64,000 nucleotides of DNA from JASHUC01 sp035606175 (GCA_035606175.1 DATNFW010000032.1:89810-153809), one strand, 5' to 3'; positions 1 through 9,241 are shown, counted from the first letter of the stretch. A program made the numbers and translations. Notes: generated by a model not told the origin, from the letters alone.

Positions 1-2
1 CC

Positions 3-452
3 GCATCGATGTGGAAGGAGGCGCTCGGAGTCGAGGCCCGCCTCTCGGCCGAGGAGTTCAAATCGCTCCTCCACGACATCGATCGGCGGGATGTCGATCT
101 ATTCGTCACGAGCTGGAGCGCCGATTACAACGACGCGTATGCATTCGCTCAATATTTTAAAAGCGATTTCGGCGTGAACCTGCCGCACTATCGCAGCTCC
201 GAATACGACGGGCTGCTCGCCGAGGCGTCCCAGTCGGTCGATGCGGCGCACCGTCGCGCGCTGCTCGAGCAGGCCGAGCGCGTAGCGCTCGCCGACCATC
301 CCCTGATCCCGATCTATTTCTACGTGAACAAGCACCTCGTCAAGCCGCGGCTCTCCGGCTGGTACGACAATCCGCTCAACGTCGTCTACTCGAAGGACCT
401 GGGAACGAGCGGCGAAGCGGCGTCGGCTGCGCGGCCGCGTGCGGCGCGATGA
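3..452 (+). CDS. Peptide ABC transporter substrate-binding protein, C-terminal part (partial)
   Basis: This is the last 149 codons of a family 5 extracellular solute-binding protein (OppA/DppA type). The reading frame is already open at the first bases of the window, so the start lies outside. The stretch beginning MWKEALGVEARL, followed by DLFVTSWSADYNDAYAFAQYF and later PLIPIYFYVNKHLVKP, follows the usual end of OppA proteins, where the lobes close over the peptide. The family delivers oligopeptides or dipeptides to an inner-membrane ABC permease from the periplasm. The gene ends convergently with otsA, and the two coding ends overlap by 77 bases. Substrate specificity cannot be told from this fragment. 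Confidence 0.85.
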   Translation, partial: ASMWKEALGVEARLSAEEFKSLLHDIDRRDVDLFVTSWSADYNDAYAFAQYFKSDFGVNLPHYRSSEYDGLLAEASQSVDAAHRRALLEQAERVALADHPLIPIYFYVNKHLVKPRLSGWYDNPLNVVYSKDLGTSGEAASAARPRAAR

Positions 453-1827
453 AGCGCTCACCCGTCAAGTCCCGCAGGAACTCGCGATACCAGTTGTGGA
501 TGTCGTGGCGGCGCACTGCATCGAGCATCTGCTCGTGGCGGCGGCGCCGCTCCCCGAGCGGCATGGTGAGTGCGGTCTGCAGCGCGAGCGCGGTGCCGCG
601 CTTGTCGTAGGGATTGACGAGCAGCGCCCCGGTGAGCTCGCGCGCCGCTCCCGCGAGCGGCGAGAGAATCAGCACGCCCGGATCATCGGCGTCCTGCGCC
701 GCGACGTACTCCTTCGCGACGAGATTCATGCCGTCGCGCACCGGGGTGACGAGCGCGACCTGCGAGGCGCGCAGCACGCCCATCAGCGTCGCATGCGAGA
801 AGTTGCGGTTGAGATAGCGCACCGGTGTCCAGTCAGCCTCGGCGAACCGGCCGTTGAGACGCCCCGCGGTCTGCTCGAGCGCCATGCGGATCTCGCTGTA
901 GGCGAGCACGTCCGCGCGGCTCAAGGGGGCGATCTGCAGGAAGGTGACCTTCCCCTGGCTCTCCGGAAACGTCGTGAGGAAGTGCTCGAATGCTGCGAAG
1001 CGCTCGGTGAGCCCCTTCGTGTAGTCGAGCCGATCGACGCCGATGATGAGCTTGCGGCCGAGCAGGCTCGCGACGAGTCGTTGGACGGTCTCCTCGCGCA
1101 TCACGCCGGCGGCCTCCGACGCGACTTGATCGACATCGACTCCGATCGGGTAGATGCCGAGCCGTACGGTGCGCCCGCCGACCTCGATCCGCGATCCGGT
1201 CGGTGTGCGCACGATCGCGTGCGGCGGCAGCTCGAGGCAGCTCTCGAAGGCGCGCAGATCGTCTTCTGTTTGAAAGCCCGTGAGATCGTACTGGCAGAGA
1301 TCGCGCACGATCTCGTCGTAGCTCGGCAGCACCCGTAAGACCTGCAGCGGCGGAAAGGGGATGTGCAGGAAGAAGCCGATCGGGCCTTTGAAGTCGCAGC
1401 TTCGCAGGTGCCTTGCGAGCGGGATCAGATGGTAGTCGTGCACCCACACGCAATCGTCGGGGCGCAGGAGCTTCGCGAGCTGCCGGGCGAAGACCCCGTT
1501 GACCGCCTGGTATGCCTCGTAATCCTCGTTGTCGTAGCGGAAGCGCCCGGCGGCATAGTGGAACAGCGGCCACAGCGTGCTGTTGCAGAAGCCGTTGTAG
1601 TAGCGCTCGAGCTCGGCCGGCTTCAGATCGATCGTCGCGTAGCGGACGTTGTCGCGAACCAGCACGTCGGGGTCTGCGCGCGGCTCCTCGGCGGTCTCGC
1701 CGCTCCACCCGAACCACACACCGCCGGTACGTTGCAGTGCAGCAAGAACGCCGACCGCAAGACCGCCCGCGGCGGCCGCACGGCGCGGCAGCGAGAGGCG
1801 GTTCGAGACGCATACGAGTCGTTTCAC
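376..1827 (-). CDS. otsA: Alpha,alpha-trehalose-phosphate synthase (UDP-forming)
   Basis: A GT20 enzyme that joins UDP-glucose and glucose-6-phosphate to make trehalose-6-phosphate, the first step of osmoprotectant trehalose synthesis in the cytoplasm. The N-terminus VCVSNRL followed by the AAAAGGLAVG loop is the family donor/acceptor site. VWVHDYHLIP, GVDRLDYTKGL and DGMNLVAKEY carry the expected Asp, Arg, Lys and Asp/Glu residues. I choose the GTG at 1825-1827: its first bases overlap the otsB stop as GTGA, it is preceded by GAGGAG (1840-1845), and the protein then begins MKRLVCVSNR as usual for the family (483 aa; E. coli has 474). A GTG at 1851 would add eight residues. It is translationally coupled to otsB. 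The 3' end overlaps the convergent binding-protein gene. Confidence 0.96.
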   Translation of the reverse strand: MKRLVCVSNRLSLPRRAAAAGGLAVGVLAALQRTGGVWFGWSGETAEEPRADPDVLVRDNVRYATIDLKPAELERYYNGFCNSTLWPLFHYAAGRFRYDNEDYEAYQAVNGVFARQLAKLLRPDDCVWVHDYHLIPLARHLRSCDFKGPIGFFLHIPFPPLQVLRVLPSYDEIVRDLCQYDLTGFQTEDDLRAFESCLELPPHAIVRTPTGSRIEVGGRTVRLGIYPIGVDVDQVASEAAGVMREETVQRLVASLLGRKLIIGVDRLDYTKGLTERFAAFEHFLTTFPESQGKVTFLQIAPLSRADVLAYSEIRMALEQTAGRLNGRFAEADWTPVRYLNRNFSHATLMGVLRASQVALVTPVRDGMNLVAKEYVAAQDADDPGVLILSPLAGAARELTGALLVNPYDKRGTALALQTALTMPLGERRRRHEQMLDAVRRHDIHNWYREFLRDLTGERFIAPHAAAQPTPLRRSFPGPSSRRR

Positions 1828-2576
1828 TTCGTGTCGAGGCTCCTCAGCCACTCGAGAACGGCGGCTGGGCGCGGGAGCCAGCCGAGACCCGGTTGCGGTT
1901 GCGGGCCGACGTAGATGCCGAGGCCGCCTGCCGACTGGACATGGTTGAGCGCGTCCATGTCGGTCAAATCATCTCCCAAATACACTGGAACGCGCCCGGC
2001 GAACGGAGGTTCCTGCATGAACTCCTCGATCGCGGCGCGTTTGGTCGCCGAGCCCCCTTTCAATTCGATCACACAGTGGCCGGGCTGCAAATGCGCCTCC
2101 GGCGCCAAGCGAATCCGCGCGAGCTCGAGCGCCTCGCGAACGGCGGACTCGAGCTGCGGAGCCTGCCGGAAATGCAGCGCGAGACTTCTGCCCTTGTCCT
2201 CGAACAGCAGCGCGGGATGCCGTGCGGCGAAGCGCCGCAGCTCGATGCGCGCCGGTGCGAGATCCTCGCTCGAGAGGCCCGCGTAATGACGATCGCCGAG
2301 CGCATCGCGCCGCTCGGCGCCGTGCACGCCGGCCGCGGGGAAGCGGAACGGGCGGAAGAGTTGATCGATGTCATCGAGACTGCGCCCGCTCACGAGCGCG
2401 AGACTGCCCGCGAAGCGCCGCGAGAGCCGCCCGAGCAGAGCGGGCAAGCCGGCGGGGAGTTCCACGGTTTGCGGCGTCGGGGCGATGTCGATCAGGGTGC
2501 CGTCGATATCGAGGAACAGCGCCGCATCGTCCCTCGGAATCGGAAGAGAGGCTCCGGTCAACGCACCTGTACCCAT
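1824..2576 (-). CDS. otsB: Trehalose-6-phosphate phosphatase
   Basis: A 250-residue HAD-superfamily phosphatase that removes phosphate from trehalose-6-phosphate, the second step of trehalose synthesis. Motif I is LFLDIDGTL (about residues 20-28, nucleophile Asp), SGRS follows as motif II, KGGSATKRAAIEEF supplies the motif III lysine, and YLGDDLTDMDAL is the acidic motif IV. The gene starts 17-19 bases inside the end of the upstream CheD-like gene and overlaps otsA by four bases. The order cheD-like/otsB/otsA therefore looks like one coupled transcript. Confidence 0.95.
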   Translation of the reverse strand: MGTGALTGASLPIPRDDAALFLDIDGTLIDIAPTPQTVELPAGLPALLGRLSRRFAGSLALVSGRSLDDIDQLFRPFRFPAAGVHGAERRDALGDRHYAGLSSEDLAPARIELRRFAARHPALLFEDKGRSLALHFRQAPQLESAVREALELARIRLAPEAHLQPGHCVIELKGGSATKRAAIEEFMQEPPFAGRVPVYLGDDLTDMDALNHVQSAGGLGIYVGPQPQPGLGWLPRPAAVLEWLRSLDTK

Positions 2577-3013
2577 CCCATGCTGGGGCGAAAATGCAAG
2601 CGGCGCGGTGCCCCGACCGCGACGTCGGCGGGCGCCACGTCCGCACCTGCGTCCCGCAGGAAATGCGAGACAAGAACGAGAACTCTATCGCAGGCCTCGC
2701 CTGCGGTCGAATGCTCCGGAAGATGCGCGGCGATTTTCGCCTGCAAATGACGCGCGCCGGGTGAGACTTCGCGCAGCGCCTCGATGCACCGGTCGAGCAG
2801 CAGCAGCTCCGTCGCGAGCGTGGTGTCGGTCACATCTGCGGGCTGCGCGCCGCGCAGGATGAACCGCAAGTGCAGCAGCGCGCCCGCCTCGCCGACGGTG
2901 TCGTAAACGCAGACGGCGATCGCGGAGTGCAGCTCGGCGCGGAACACGACGTCGTCGGTCGCGATCTCGAACCGGTCCGGCGCAACGAGCACTTCCCGAA
3001 GGGTGGCTTCCAT
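2558..3013 (-). CDS. CheD-like protein lacking the catalytic cysteine
   Basis: A 151-residue protein that resembles the chemoreceptor glutamine deamidase CheD over its whole length. The stretch LHSAIAVCVYD lines up with the CheD active-site segment LGSCVAVC-xxD, and ALLHLRF with the catalytic-His segment. RHLQAKI matches the CheD LxAKIxGGA segment, and FLRDAGADVAPADVAVGAPRR matches the C-terminal part. The nucleophilic Cys is replaced by Ala31 while His48 is kept; the GGA after AKI is also lost. By family knowledge it should not deamidate or demethylate receptors, so it may be a binding-only pseudoenzyme. No chemotaxis genes are nearby; it leads the otsB-otsA transcript and overlaps otsB. Family assignment is by motif alignment by eye. 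Confidence 0.72.
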   Translation of the reverse strand: MEATLREVLVAPDRFEIATDDVVFRAELHSAIAVCVYDTVGEAGALLHLRFILRGAQPADVTDTTLATELLLLDRCIEALREVSPGARHLQAKIAAHLPEHSTAGEACDRVLVLVSHFLRDAGADVAPADVAVGAPRRLHFRPSMGWVQVR

Positions 3014-3210
3014 GGAGTGCTGTATACCGCCCGGCGCGTCGCGCCATGCGCCCTCGATGCTCGGACTTTGAACTGCCGCACGCGAGCCCTCTCGGGGGTG
3101 TGCGGCCGGCCCGATTTTGCAGGCGTTTGTCGCCAGCTGGGCACGCTTCCTGCTCGGCGGAATCCACGGGCTACGGTCGCGGAGCGCCCGAGTGGCGCGG
3201 AGCGGGCAAG

Positions 3211-4059
3211 ATGCTGCACAGCCTCACTGCATTGCGAAAATTCCACGTCCACGCATCCGACGGAGACATCGGCGAGGTTACGGACGGCTATTTCGACGAT
3301 GAGCGCTGGGTCGTCCGCTATCTGGTTGTGAATACGGGCAGTTGGTTGAACGGCAGAGAGGTGCTGATCTCGCCGTATTCGATTTTCCGCGTCGACGACG
3401 CCGAGTCGGCGATCGTCACGCAGCTGACGCGCAAGCAGGTCGAGGGGAGCCCCAGCATCGACACCGCGAAGCCGATCTCGCGCCGTCAGGAGGAGAGCTA
3501 TCTCTCCTATTTCGGTTATCCCGTCTACTGGCCCTACACGACACTGTGGGCGTGGGGCGCGACGCCGGTCGTGATTCCGCCGGAGCCGCGACTGCAGCCC
3601 GCGACGCGGCCGCCGAGTCAGGTGGCCGGCGGCCGGCCTGCGAGCGCAGTCGGTGAGGCTCCCGGTACCTCGAGCGATACCGCGACGGGGCCGGCCGGCG
3701 CGACGACGAGCGCCGAGGCCGGCGACAACTCGCACCTGCGCAGCGGCCGCGAGGTGACCGGCTATCACATTCAAGGCTCGGACGATGCGGTCGGGCACGT
3801 CGAGGACTTTCTGTTCGACGACGACTCGTGGGCGATCCGCTATCTCGCAGCCGATACGCGCAACTGGCTGCCGGGCAAGCACGTGCTGATCTCGCCGCAG
3901 TGGATACGCGAAGTGAGCTGGCCGGAGCGGCTGGTCGTCGTCGAGCTCAAGCGCGAGGAGATCGAGGGAAGCCCGCAATACGATCCGAAGCATCTGCCCT
4001 CGCGCGGCGACGAAGCGAGCTTGCATCGCCACTACCATCGCCCGGGTTACTGGGGCTGA
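3211..4059 (+). CDS. Protein with two PRC-barrel domains
   Basis: A 282-residue soluble protein. Residues 1-85 (FHVHASDGDIGEVTDGYFDDERW...RYLVVNTG...REVLISP) and about 175-265 (VTGYHIQGSDDAVGHVEDFLFDDDSWAIRYL...KHVLISP) are two copies of the PRC-barrel fold. An Ala/Pro/Thr-rich linker of about 80 residues joins them. Each copy ends with a similar REEIEGSP or RKQVEGSP segment. PRC-barrels occur in photosynthetic reaction centres, RimM and many stress or envelope proteins; the exact role here is unknown. I use the ATG at 3211 because GGAG lies 8 bases upstream and the first domain begins at once. Upstream ATGs in frame would add residues without domain character. It is divergent from the cheD-like/ots transcript. 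Confidence 0.85.
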   Translation: MLHSLTALRKFHVHASDGDIGEVTDGYFDDERWVVRYLVVNTGSWLNGREVLISPYSIFRVDDAESAIVTQLTRKQVEGSPSIDTAKPISRRQEESYLSYFGYPVYWPYTTLWAWGATPVVIPPEPRLQPATRPPSQVAGGRPASAVGEAPGTSSDTATGPAGATTSAEAGDNSHLRSGREVTGYHIQGSDDAVGHVEDFLFDDDSWAIRYLAADTRNWLPGKHVLISPQWIREVSWPERLVVVELKREEIEGSPQYDPKHLPSRGDEASLHRHYHRPGYWG

Positions 4060-4097
4060 GAGCTGAGCCGCTGCCGCGGGAGGCGCGGCCGCGTCGA

Positions 4098-5546
4098 TCA
4101 CTTTCGCCAGAACGCTGGCGTCGCGAGCACGAGGACGCTGAAAATCTCGAGTCTGCCGAGGAGCATGGCGACCGTACAGATCCAGGTCTGGTACGGCGTG
4201 AGCGCGTGATAGGTTTTGAACGGGCCGACGAGCCCGAGCCCGGGGCCGGTATTGTTGATGCTTGCGATGATCGCGCCGAACGAGGAGACGAAGTCGAGAC
4301 CGCTTGCAAGCAGCGCGAACACGAGTACCGCGGTCGTCATGAAGTAGAGGAACAGGAAAGCGAGCACCGAATCGCTCACGCGATCCGGGATCAGACGCCC
4401 ACCGATGCGCACCGGGGCGACGGCGCTCGGGTGCACCAGGAGCTTGAGCTCCCGCCCCGCCTGGCGTGACAGGAGCAGCGTGCGAAACATTTTGATGCCG
4501 CCGCCGGCGCAGCCCGTGCTGCAGAGAATGCAACACAGGAACAGCATCCAGTACGGTGCGAGCACGGGCCAGGTCGTGTAGTCGTCCGAGACGAGACCGC
4601 AGGTCGTCGCGATCGAGACGACGTTGAAGAACGCATGCCGCAGCGAGACGCCGAAGCTCGGGAAGGTGCGTGCGATGGTGAGCAGCGCGGCGATGCCGAT
4701 CACGCTCGCGGCGAGCGTGACGACGATCGCCTTCGCCTCCGGGTCTCGCACGTAAGGCTCGAGCGTGAGGCGCCGCAGCGCGATGAAGTGCCGCGCAAAG
4801 GAGAGCGAGGCGACGATCATGAGCGCCGCGAGCGCGAGCTCGATCGATGGGGAGTGGAAGTAGCGGATGCTCTGATCGTGCGTGGAGAACGCGCCGAGCC
4901 CGACGGCGGAGAACGCATGGCAGATCGCATCGAGCCAGCTCATCCCGCAGAGCCGCAAGACGACGACGCCCACGACCGTGAGCGTGACGTAGACGTATGA
5001 GAGCGAGCGCACCGTCTCGGTGATGCGCGGTGTGAGCTTGTCCTCCCGGACCGGCCCCGGTGCCTCACCGCGATACAGCTGCATGCCTCCGATGCCGAGC
5101 AGCGGCAGTACCGCCACGGCGAGCACGATCATGGCGAGGCCGCCGCACCACTCGAGCGTATGGCGCCACAGATTGATGGAGGGCGCGAGATGGTCGAGGC
5201 CCGTGAGCACGGTCGCACCCGTCGTCGTGATGCCCGACATGGTCTCGAAGTAGGCTTCGGTGAAGGTGAGATGCGGCAGCAGCAGCAGCAGCGGAATGGT
5301 CGCCGAGGCGGAGATGAGCACCCAGCCGAGCGTCACGAGCAGGAAGCCGTCGCGCGGCTTCAACTCCCGCGCGCTCTTGCGGGTCGCCGCATAGAGCGCG
5401 AGCCCCGCGCCGCCGGTCGCGAGCGCCGCCACGACGAAGGGGAGGACCGTGCCGTCGTCCGAGATCAACGCCGCGAGAATCGGCAACAGATAGGCGGCGC
5501 TGAAGCCCGCGAGCATGAGCCCGAGCACATTCGCCACGGCGAGCAT
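4098..5546 (-). CDS. trkH: Trk-type potassium uptake protein, membrane subunit
   Basis: A 482-residue inner-membrane channel subunit of the Trk K+ uptake system, which works with the cytoplasmic NAD-binding regulator TrkA. Many hydrophobic helices are visible. The four pore repeats carry the expected glycine filter segments: TTTGATVLTG, SAVGLGAFST, SIATTCGLVS and NNTGPGLGLVG. The ATG at 5544-5546 gives a normal start (MLAVANVLGLMLAGF); frames further upstream lie inside trkA. It follows trkA by 23 bases, so the two form an operon. Length is normal for TrkH (about 483). Confidence 0.95.
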   Translation of the reverse strand: MLAVANVLGLMLAGFSAAYLLPILAALISDDGTVLPFVVAALATGGAGLALYAATRKSARELKPRDGFLLVTLGWVLISASATIPLLLLLPHLTFTEAYFETMSGITTTGATVLTGLDHLAPSINLWRHTLEWCGGLAMIVLAVAVLPLLGIGGMQLYRGEAPGPVREDKLTPRITETVRSLSYVYVTLTVVGVVVLRLCGMSWLDAICHAFSAVGLGAFSTHDQSIRYFHSPSIELALAALMIVASLSFARHFIALRRLTLEPYVRDPEAKAIVVTLAASVIGIAALLTIARTFPSFGVSLRHAFFNVVSIATTCGLVSDDYTTWPVLAPYWMLFLCCILCSTGCAGGGIKMFRTLLLSRQAGRELKLLVHPSAVAPVRIGGRLIPDRVSDSVLAFLFLYFMTTAVLVFALLASGLDFVSSFGAIIASINNTGPGLGLVGPFKTYHALTPYQTWICTVAMLLGRLEIFSVLVLATPAFWRK

Positions 5547-5569
5547 GGGACGGCGAGCCTGCTCGTCCG

Positions 5570-6934
5570 CTACGCGCCGAGGAACAGGCGCTCGACCGCC
5601 TCGACGTGCCGGCGGTCCGAGAGATAAAGGATCACGTGATCGTCCGCATTCACGACGGTGTCGTGATGGGCCATGATGACCTCGTCGCCGCGGACCACGG
5701 CGCCGATCGAGGCCCCCTCCGGGAGCGGTATCTCGTCGACGCGCCGGCCCACGACGCGCGAGCTCACGCCCGTGCCGTGCACGATCGCCTCGAGCGCCTC
5801 GGCGGCGCCGCGGCGCAGGGAGTGAGCCTTCACGATGTGGCCGCGGCGCACATGCGCGAGGAGCGAGCCGATCGTGATGGTTTGCGGCGAGAGCGCGACG
5901 TCGATGCTGCCGCTCTCGATGAGCTCCGCGTAGGAGGGCTTGTTGATGAGCGCCATCACCTTGTGCGCACCGAGCCGCTTGGCGAGCATCGCGGAGAGGA
6001 TGTTCGCCTCCTCGGAATTGGTGATCGCCGCGAACACGTCGGTGCTGTCGATGTTCTCCTCCACGAGCAGCTCCTCGTCGGCGGCATCGCCCGCCAGCAC
6101 GATCGTATTCTCGAGCAGCTCCGAGGCGCGCCGCGCGCGCTGCGGGTCGCGCTCGATGAGCTTCACCTGCTGGCTCTTCTCGAGCGCCTTCGCGAGGCGC
6201 AGCCCGATATTGCCGGCGCCGGCGAGCACGATCTTGCGCACGCTCGAGCTCTCCCGACGCATCTCGTGCATCACGCGCCGGATCGACTCGCGCCCGGCGA
6301 GAAAATAGAGCTCGTCGCCATCCTCGATCACCGTGTCGCCTTCGGGCCGGATCATGCGACCGGCGCGATAGATCGCGAGAATGCGCACGTCGGTCCCGGG
6401 GACGTGCTCGCGCAGGTCGCGCACGCGCTGGCCGACCGCGAGGCCGCCCTGGCGAGCCCGCGCGCCGACGAGGCGCACCCGCCCCTCCGCGAAATCGAGC
6501 ACCTGCAGCGTGCCGGGATAGCGCACGAGCCGCTCGATGTACTCCGTCACCAGCTGCTCGGGGCTGATGAACACGTCCACCGCGAGAGCTTCCTCGCTGA
6601 AGAGCTCGGGGCGGCTCGTGTATTCGGCCGAGCGGATGCGCGCGATTTTCGTCGGCGTGCGATAGAGCGTATAGGCTACCTCGCACGCCATCATGTTGAC
6701 TTCGTCGCTGTTGGTCAGCGCGATGATGATGTCGGCCTCGGCGGCGCCCGCCGCCTCGAGCACGGTCGGGTAGGCGGCGTTACCCGCGACGGTGCGGATG
6801 TCGATTCTGTCCTGCAGGTCTCGCAGGACGTCCTCGTTGGCATCGACGACCGTGACTTCGTTCGCCTCCTCGCGCGAGAGCTGATAGGCCGCGGTGCGTC
6901 CGACCTGGCCGGCGCCGAGAATGACGATCTTCAT
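5570..6934 (-). CDS. trkA: Trk potassium uptake regulatory subunit
   Basis: A 454-residue cytoplasmic protein with two RCK/TrkA units. Each has a Rossmann NAD(H)-binding domain and a TrkA_C domain. The first Rossmann glycine motif is ILGAGQVGR (from residue 4) and the second is LAGAGNIGLRLAKALE (about residue 230). The family gates TrkH in response to nucleotides. The start MKIVILGAGQVGR matches the family; an in-frame start 20 codons upstream is less likely because the conserved beta strand begins immediately after 6934. It is first in the trkA-trkH pair and lies 79 bases downstream of uvrD on the same strand. Confidence 0.95.
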   Translation of the reverse strand: MKIVILGAGQVGRTAAYQLSREEANEVTVVDANEDVLRDLQDRIDIRTVAGNAAYPTVLEAAGAAEADIIIALTNSDEVNMMACEVAYTLYRTPTKIARIRSAEYTSRPELFSEEALAVDVFISPEQLVTEYIERLVRYPGTLQVLDFAEGRVRLVGARARQGGLAVGQRVRDLREHVPGTDVRILAIYRAGRMIRPEGDTVIEDGDELYFLAGRESIRRVMHEMRRESSSVRKIVLAGAGNIGLRLAKALEKSQQVKLIERDPQRARRASELLENTIVLAGDAADEELLVEENIDSTDVFAAITNSEEANILSAMLAKRLGAHKVMALINKPSYAELIESGSIDVALSPQTITIGSLLAHVRRGHIVKAHSLRRGAAEALEAIVHGTGVSSRVVGRRVDEIPLPEGASIGAVVRGDEVIMAHHDTVVNADDHVILYLSDRRHVEAVERLFLGA

Positions 6935-7013
6935 GGAATGGCCGAGTGCCGCAGCCGCGCGATCCGCCGCCGTGACCGGTGAGACCCCGCGCACCGCGCG
7001 CCCCGCGTCATGA

Positions 7014-9173
7014 TCAAACCGGCTCGAGATTCGCGTACTGGAGCATCAGCCACTTCGTTCCCTGTGTCTCGAAGCTCACCTGCACGCGAGCGTGAGGACC
7101 GTTGCCCTCGACGGAGAGCACCACGCCTTCGCCGAAGCGCCCGTGGCGCACGCGCGCTCCGAGCCGCATCCCGGGCGAGACCGCCTCGTTCTCCGGGCGG
7201 TGGAACCGGCCCGCGCTCACCGGGCGCGAGACCTGTACGCGCGGGCGCACTTCCTCGATCAGCTCTTCCGGCACTTCTTTGATGAAGCGCGAGGGCTGGC
7301 CGTAGGCATCCGTGCCGTGCAGCCGGCGCTGCTCGGCGTAGGTGAGATAGAGCTGCTTCATCGCGCGAGTCATGCCGACGTAGCAGAGGCGGCGCTCCTC
7401 CTCGAGGCCGGCAAGATCGGTGATCGAGCGCTGATGCGGGAACAGCCCGTCCTCCAAGCCGCAGAGGAACACGACCGGAAATTCGAGGCCCTTCGCGCTG
7501 TGCAGCGTCATCATCTGCACGCAGTCCTCCCAGGCCTCCGCCTGCCCCTCGCCAGACTCGAGGGCGGCGTGGGAGAGGAATGCATCGAGGAGCGGTATCT
7601 CCTCGCCTTCCTCGGGCTCGAACCCGCGCGCGGCGCTCACCAGCTCCTCGAGATTCTCCACGCGCGCCTCGCCGCGATCGGCCTTCTCGCGCCGGTAGAA
7701 TTCGATGAGGCCGCTCGCCTCGAGCACGTGGTCCACCTGCTCACTCAGAGGGCGGCCCGCGATCTCCCGCCCCAAGCGCTCGATGAGCGCGAGAAAGCCC
7801 TGCACCGCGCTCGCGGCCTTCGGGCCCAGAGTCTCGAGCGAGCCTTCGGCCGCTTCCCACAGTGAGCTGCGCGCGCTCTTCGCGCGCTCGCGGATCAGAT
7901 CGAGACTCTTCGCGCCGATGCCGCGCGCCGGCAGGTTCACTACGCGCTCGAAGGAGGGATCGTCGCGATGATTGACGATGAGCCTCAGATACGCGAGTGC
8001 ATCCTTCACCTCGGCTCGCTCGAAGAACCTCAAGCCTCCGTAGACGCGATACGGCACGCGCGCTGCGAGGAACGTCTCCTCGAAGATGCGCGACTGCGCG
8101 TTCGAGCGGTAGAGGATCGCAATCTCGCGGCGCTGGCCCCCGCGCTGCATCCACTCCTCGATCCGGCGCAGGACGAACTCCGCCTCGTCGCGCTCGTTGA
8201 ATCCGGCGTAGAGTCGAATGGGATCGCCCTTGCCGCCGCTCGTCCACAGCGTCTTGCCGAGGCGTCCGGCGTTGTGGGCGATAAGTGCGTTCGCGCCGCT
8301 CAGGATGGTGCCGGTGGAGCGGTAATTCTGCTCGAGCTTGAAGAGCCGCCCGTGCGGGAAATCGCGCCGGAACTCCTGCACGTTCTCCACGCGCGCGCCG
8401 CGCCAGCGGTAAATCGATTGATCGTCGTCGGCGACGACGAACGGCTGGCTCTCCGACCCGACCAGCAGCTTCAGCCACCCGTATTGAATCGAGTTCGTAT
8501 CCTGGAACTCATCGACGAGCACGTGGCGAAAGCGCCGCCGGTAGTGCGCGAGCAGCGCAGGCGTCCCGCGCCAGAGCTCGAAGGCCCGAAGCAGCAGCTC
8601 CGCGAAATCGACCACGCCCGCCCGAGCGCACGCCTCCTCGTAATCCGCATAGAGCCGGATCAGTTGCCGGCGCGTCGGGTCGTTGCCGTCCTTGAGCCCG
8701 GCGGGCCGGCGCCCCTCGTCCTTGTTCGAATTGACGAACCATTGGATCTCGCGCGGCACCCAGCGCGTCTCATCGAGATCGAGCGCCTTCACGAGCTTGC
8801 GGATGAGGCGCAGCTGATCCTCCGAGTCGAGGATCTGGAAGCTCTGCGGGAGCCCCGCCTCGCGCCAATGCAGGCGCAGCAGCCGGTGCGCGATGCCGTG
8901 AAACGTGCCGATCCAGAGCGCACCGCCCGGGATCCCGAGGAGCCGCTCGATGCGGCCGCGCATCTCACCGGCCGCCTTGTTCGTGAACGTCACCGCGAGC
9001 ACGCTGTGGGTCGAGACACCCTCGGCCTGCACCAGCCACGCGATGCGGTGCGTGAGCACGCGCGTCTTGCCGCTGCCGGCACCGGCGAGCACGAGCACCG
9101 GGCCGACGGGCGCCGTCACCGCCTCACGCTGCGCTTCGTTGAGCGGCGCCAGAATGTGCGACACGTCGTCCAT
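7014..9173 (-). CDS. uvrD: DNA helicase II
   Basis: A 719-residue superfamily 1A 3'-5' helicase of nucleotide excision and mismatch repair. Motif I is LAGAGSGKTRVL (about residues 31-42), with AVTFTNKAAGEM, LVDEFQDTN, VVADDDQSIYRWRGA, LEQNYRS, TLHSAKGLEFPVVF and CYVGMTRA in order. The C-terminal segment GARVRHGRFGEGVV is the Tudor-like domain typical of UvrD/PcrA. The length equals E. coli UvrD (720). The ATG at 9171-9173 gives MDDVSHILAPLNEAQREAV, as in the family; an ATG four codons upstream (9185) is possible. No clear Shine-Dalgarno site is visible. Confidence 0.96.
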   Translation of the reverse strand: MDDVSHILAPLNEAQREAVTAPVGPVLVLAGAGSGKTRVLTHRIAWLVQAEGVSTHSVLAVTFTNKAAGEMRGRIERLLGIPGGALWIGTFHGIAHRLLRLHWREAGLPQSFQILDSEDQLRLIRKLVKALDLDETRWVPREIQWFVNSNKDEGRRPAGLKDGNDPTRRQLIRLYADYEEACARAGVVDFAELLLRAFELWRGTPALLAHYRRRFRHVLVDEFQDTNSIQYGWLKLLVGSESQPFVVADDDQSIYRWRGARVENVQEFRRDFPHGRLFKLEQNYRSTGTILSGANALIAHNAGRLGKTLWTSGGKGDPIRLYAGFNERDEAEFVLRRIEEWMQRGGQRREIAILYRSNAQSRIFEETFLAARVPYRVYGGLRFFERAEVKDALAYLRLIVNHRDDPSFERVVNLPARGIGAKSLDLIRERAKSARSSLWEAAEGSLETLGPKAASAVQGFLALIERLGREIAGRPLSEQVDHVLEASGLIEFYRREKADRGEARVENLEELVSAARGFEPEEGEEIPLLDAFLSHAALESGEGQAEAWEDCVQMMTLHSAKGLEFPVVFLCGLEDGLFPHQRSITDLAGLEEERRLCYVGMTRAMKQLYLTYAEQRRLHGTDAYGQPSRFIKEVPEELIEEVRPRVQVSRPVSAGRFHRPENEAVSPGMRLGARVRHGRFGEGVVLSVEGNGPHARVQVSFETQGTKWLMLQYANLEPV

Positions 9174-9241
9174 AGGGGCGCGCATTCTACCAGCCGAGCG
9201 CGGTCCAGGCCGCATCGCGCCCGATGCGGCCGCGAGGCGAT

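Noticed and set aside
4098..6686. Very long minus-strand open frame continuing upstream of trkH
   Set aside because: Only its last 482 codons are TrkH; the rest is an Arg/Ala-rich out-of-frame reading of trkA, caused by high GC content.
5606..6982. 458-codon plus-strand open frame opposite trkA
   Set aside because: His/Arg/Asp-rich composition without family motifs; it is the antisense shadow of a well-defined trkA.
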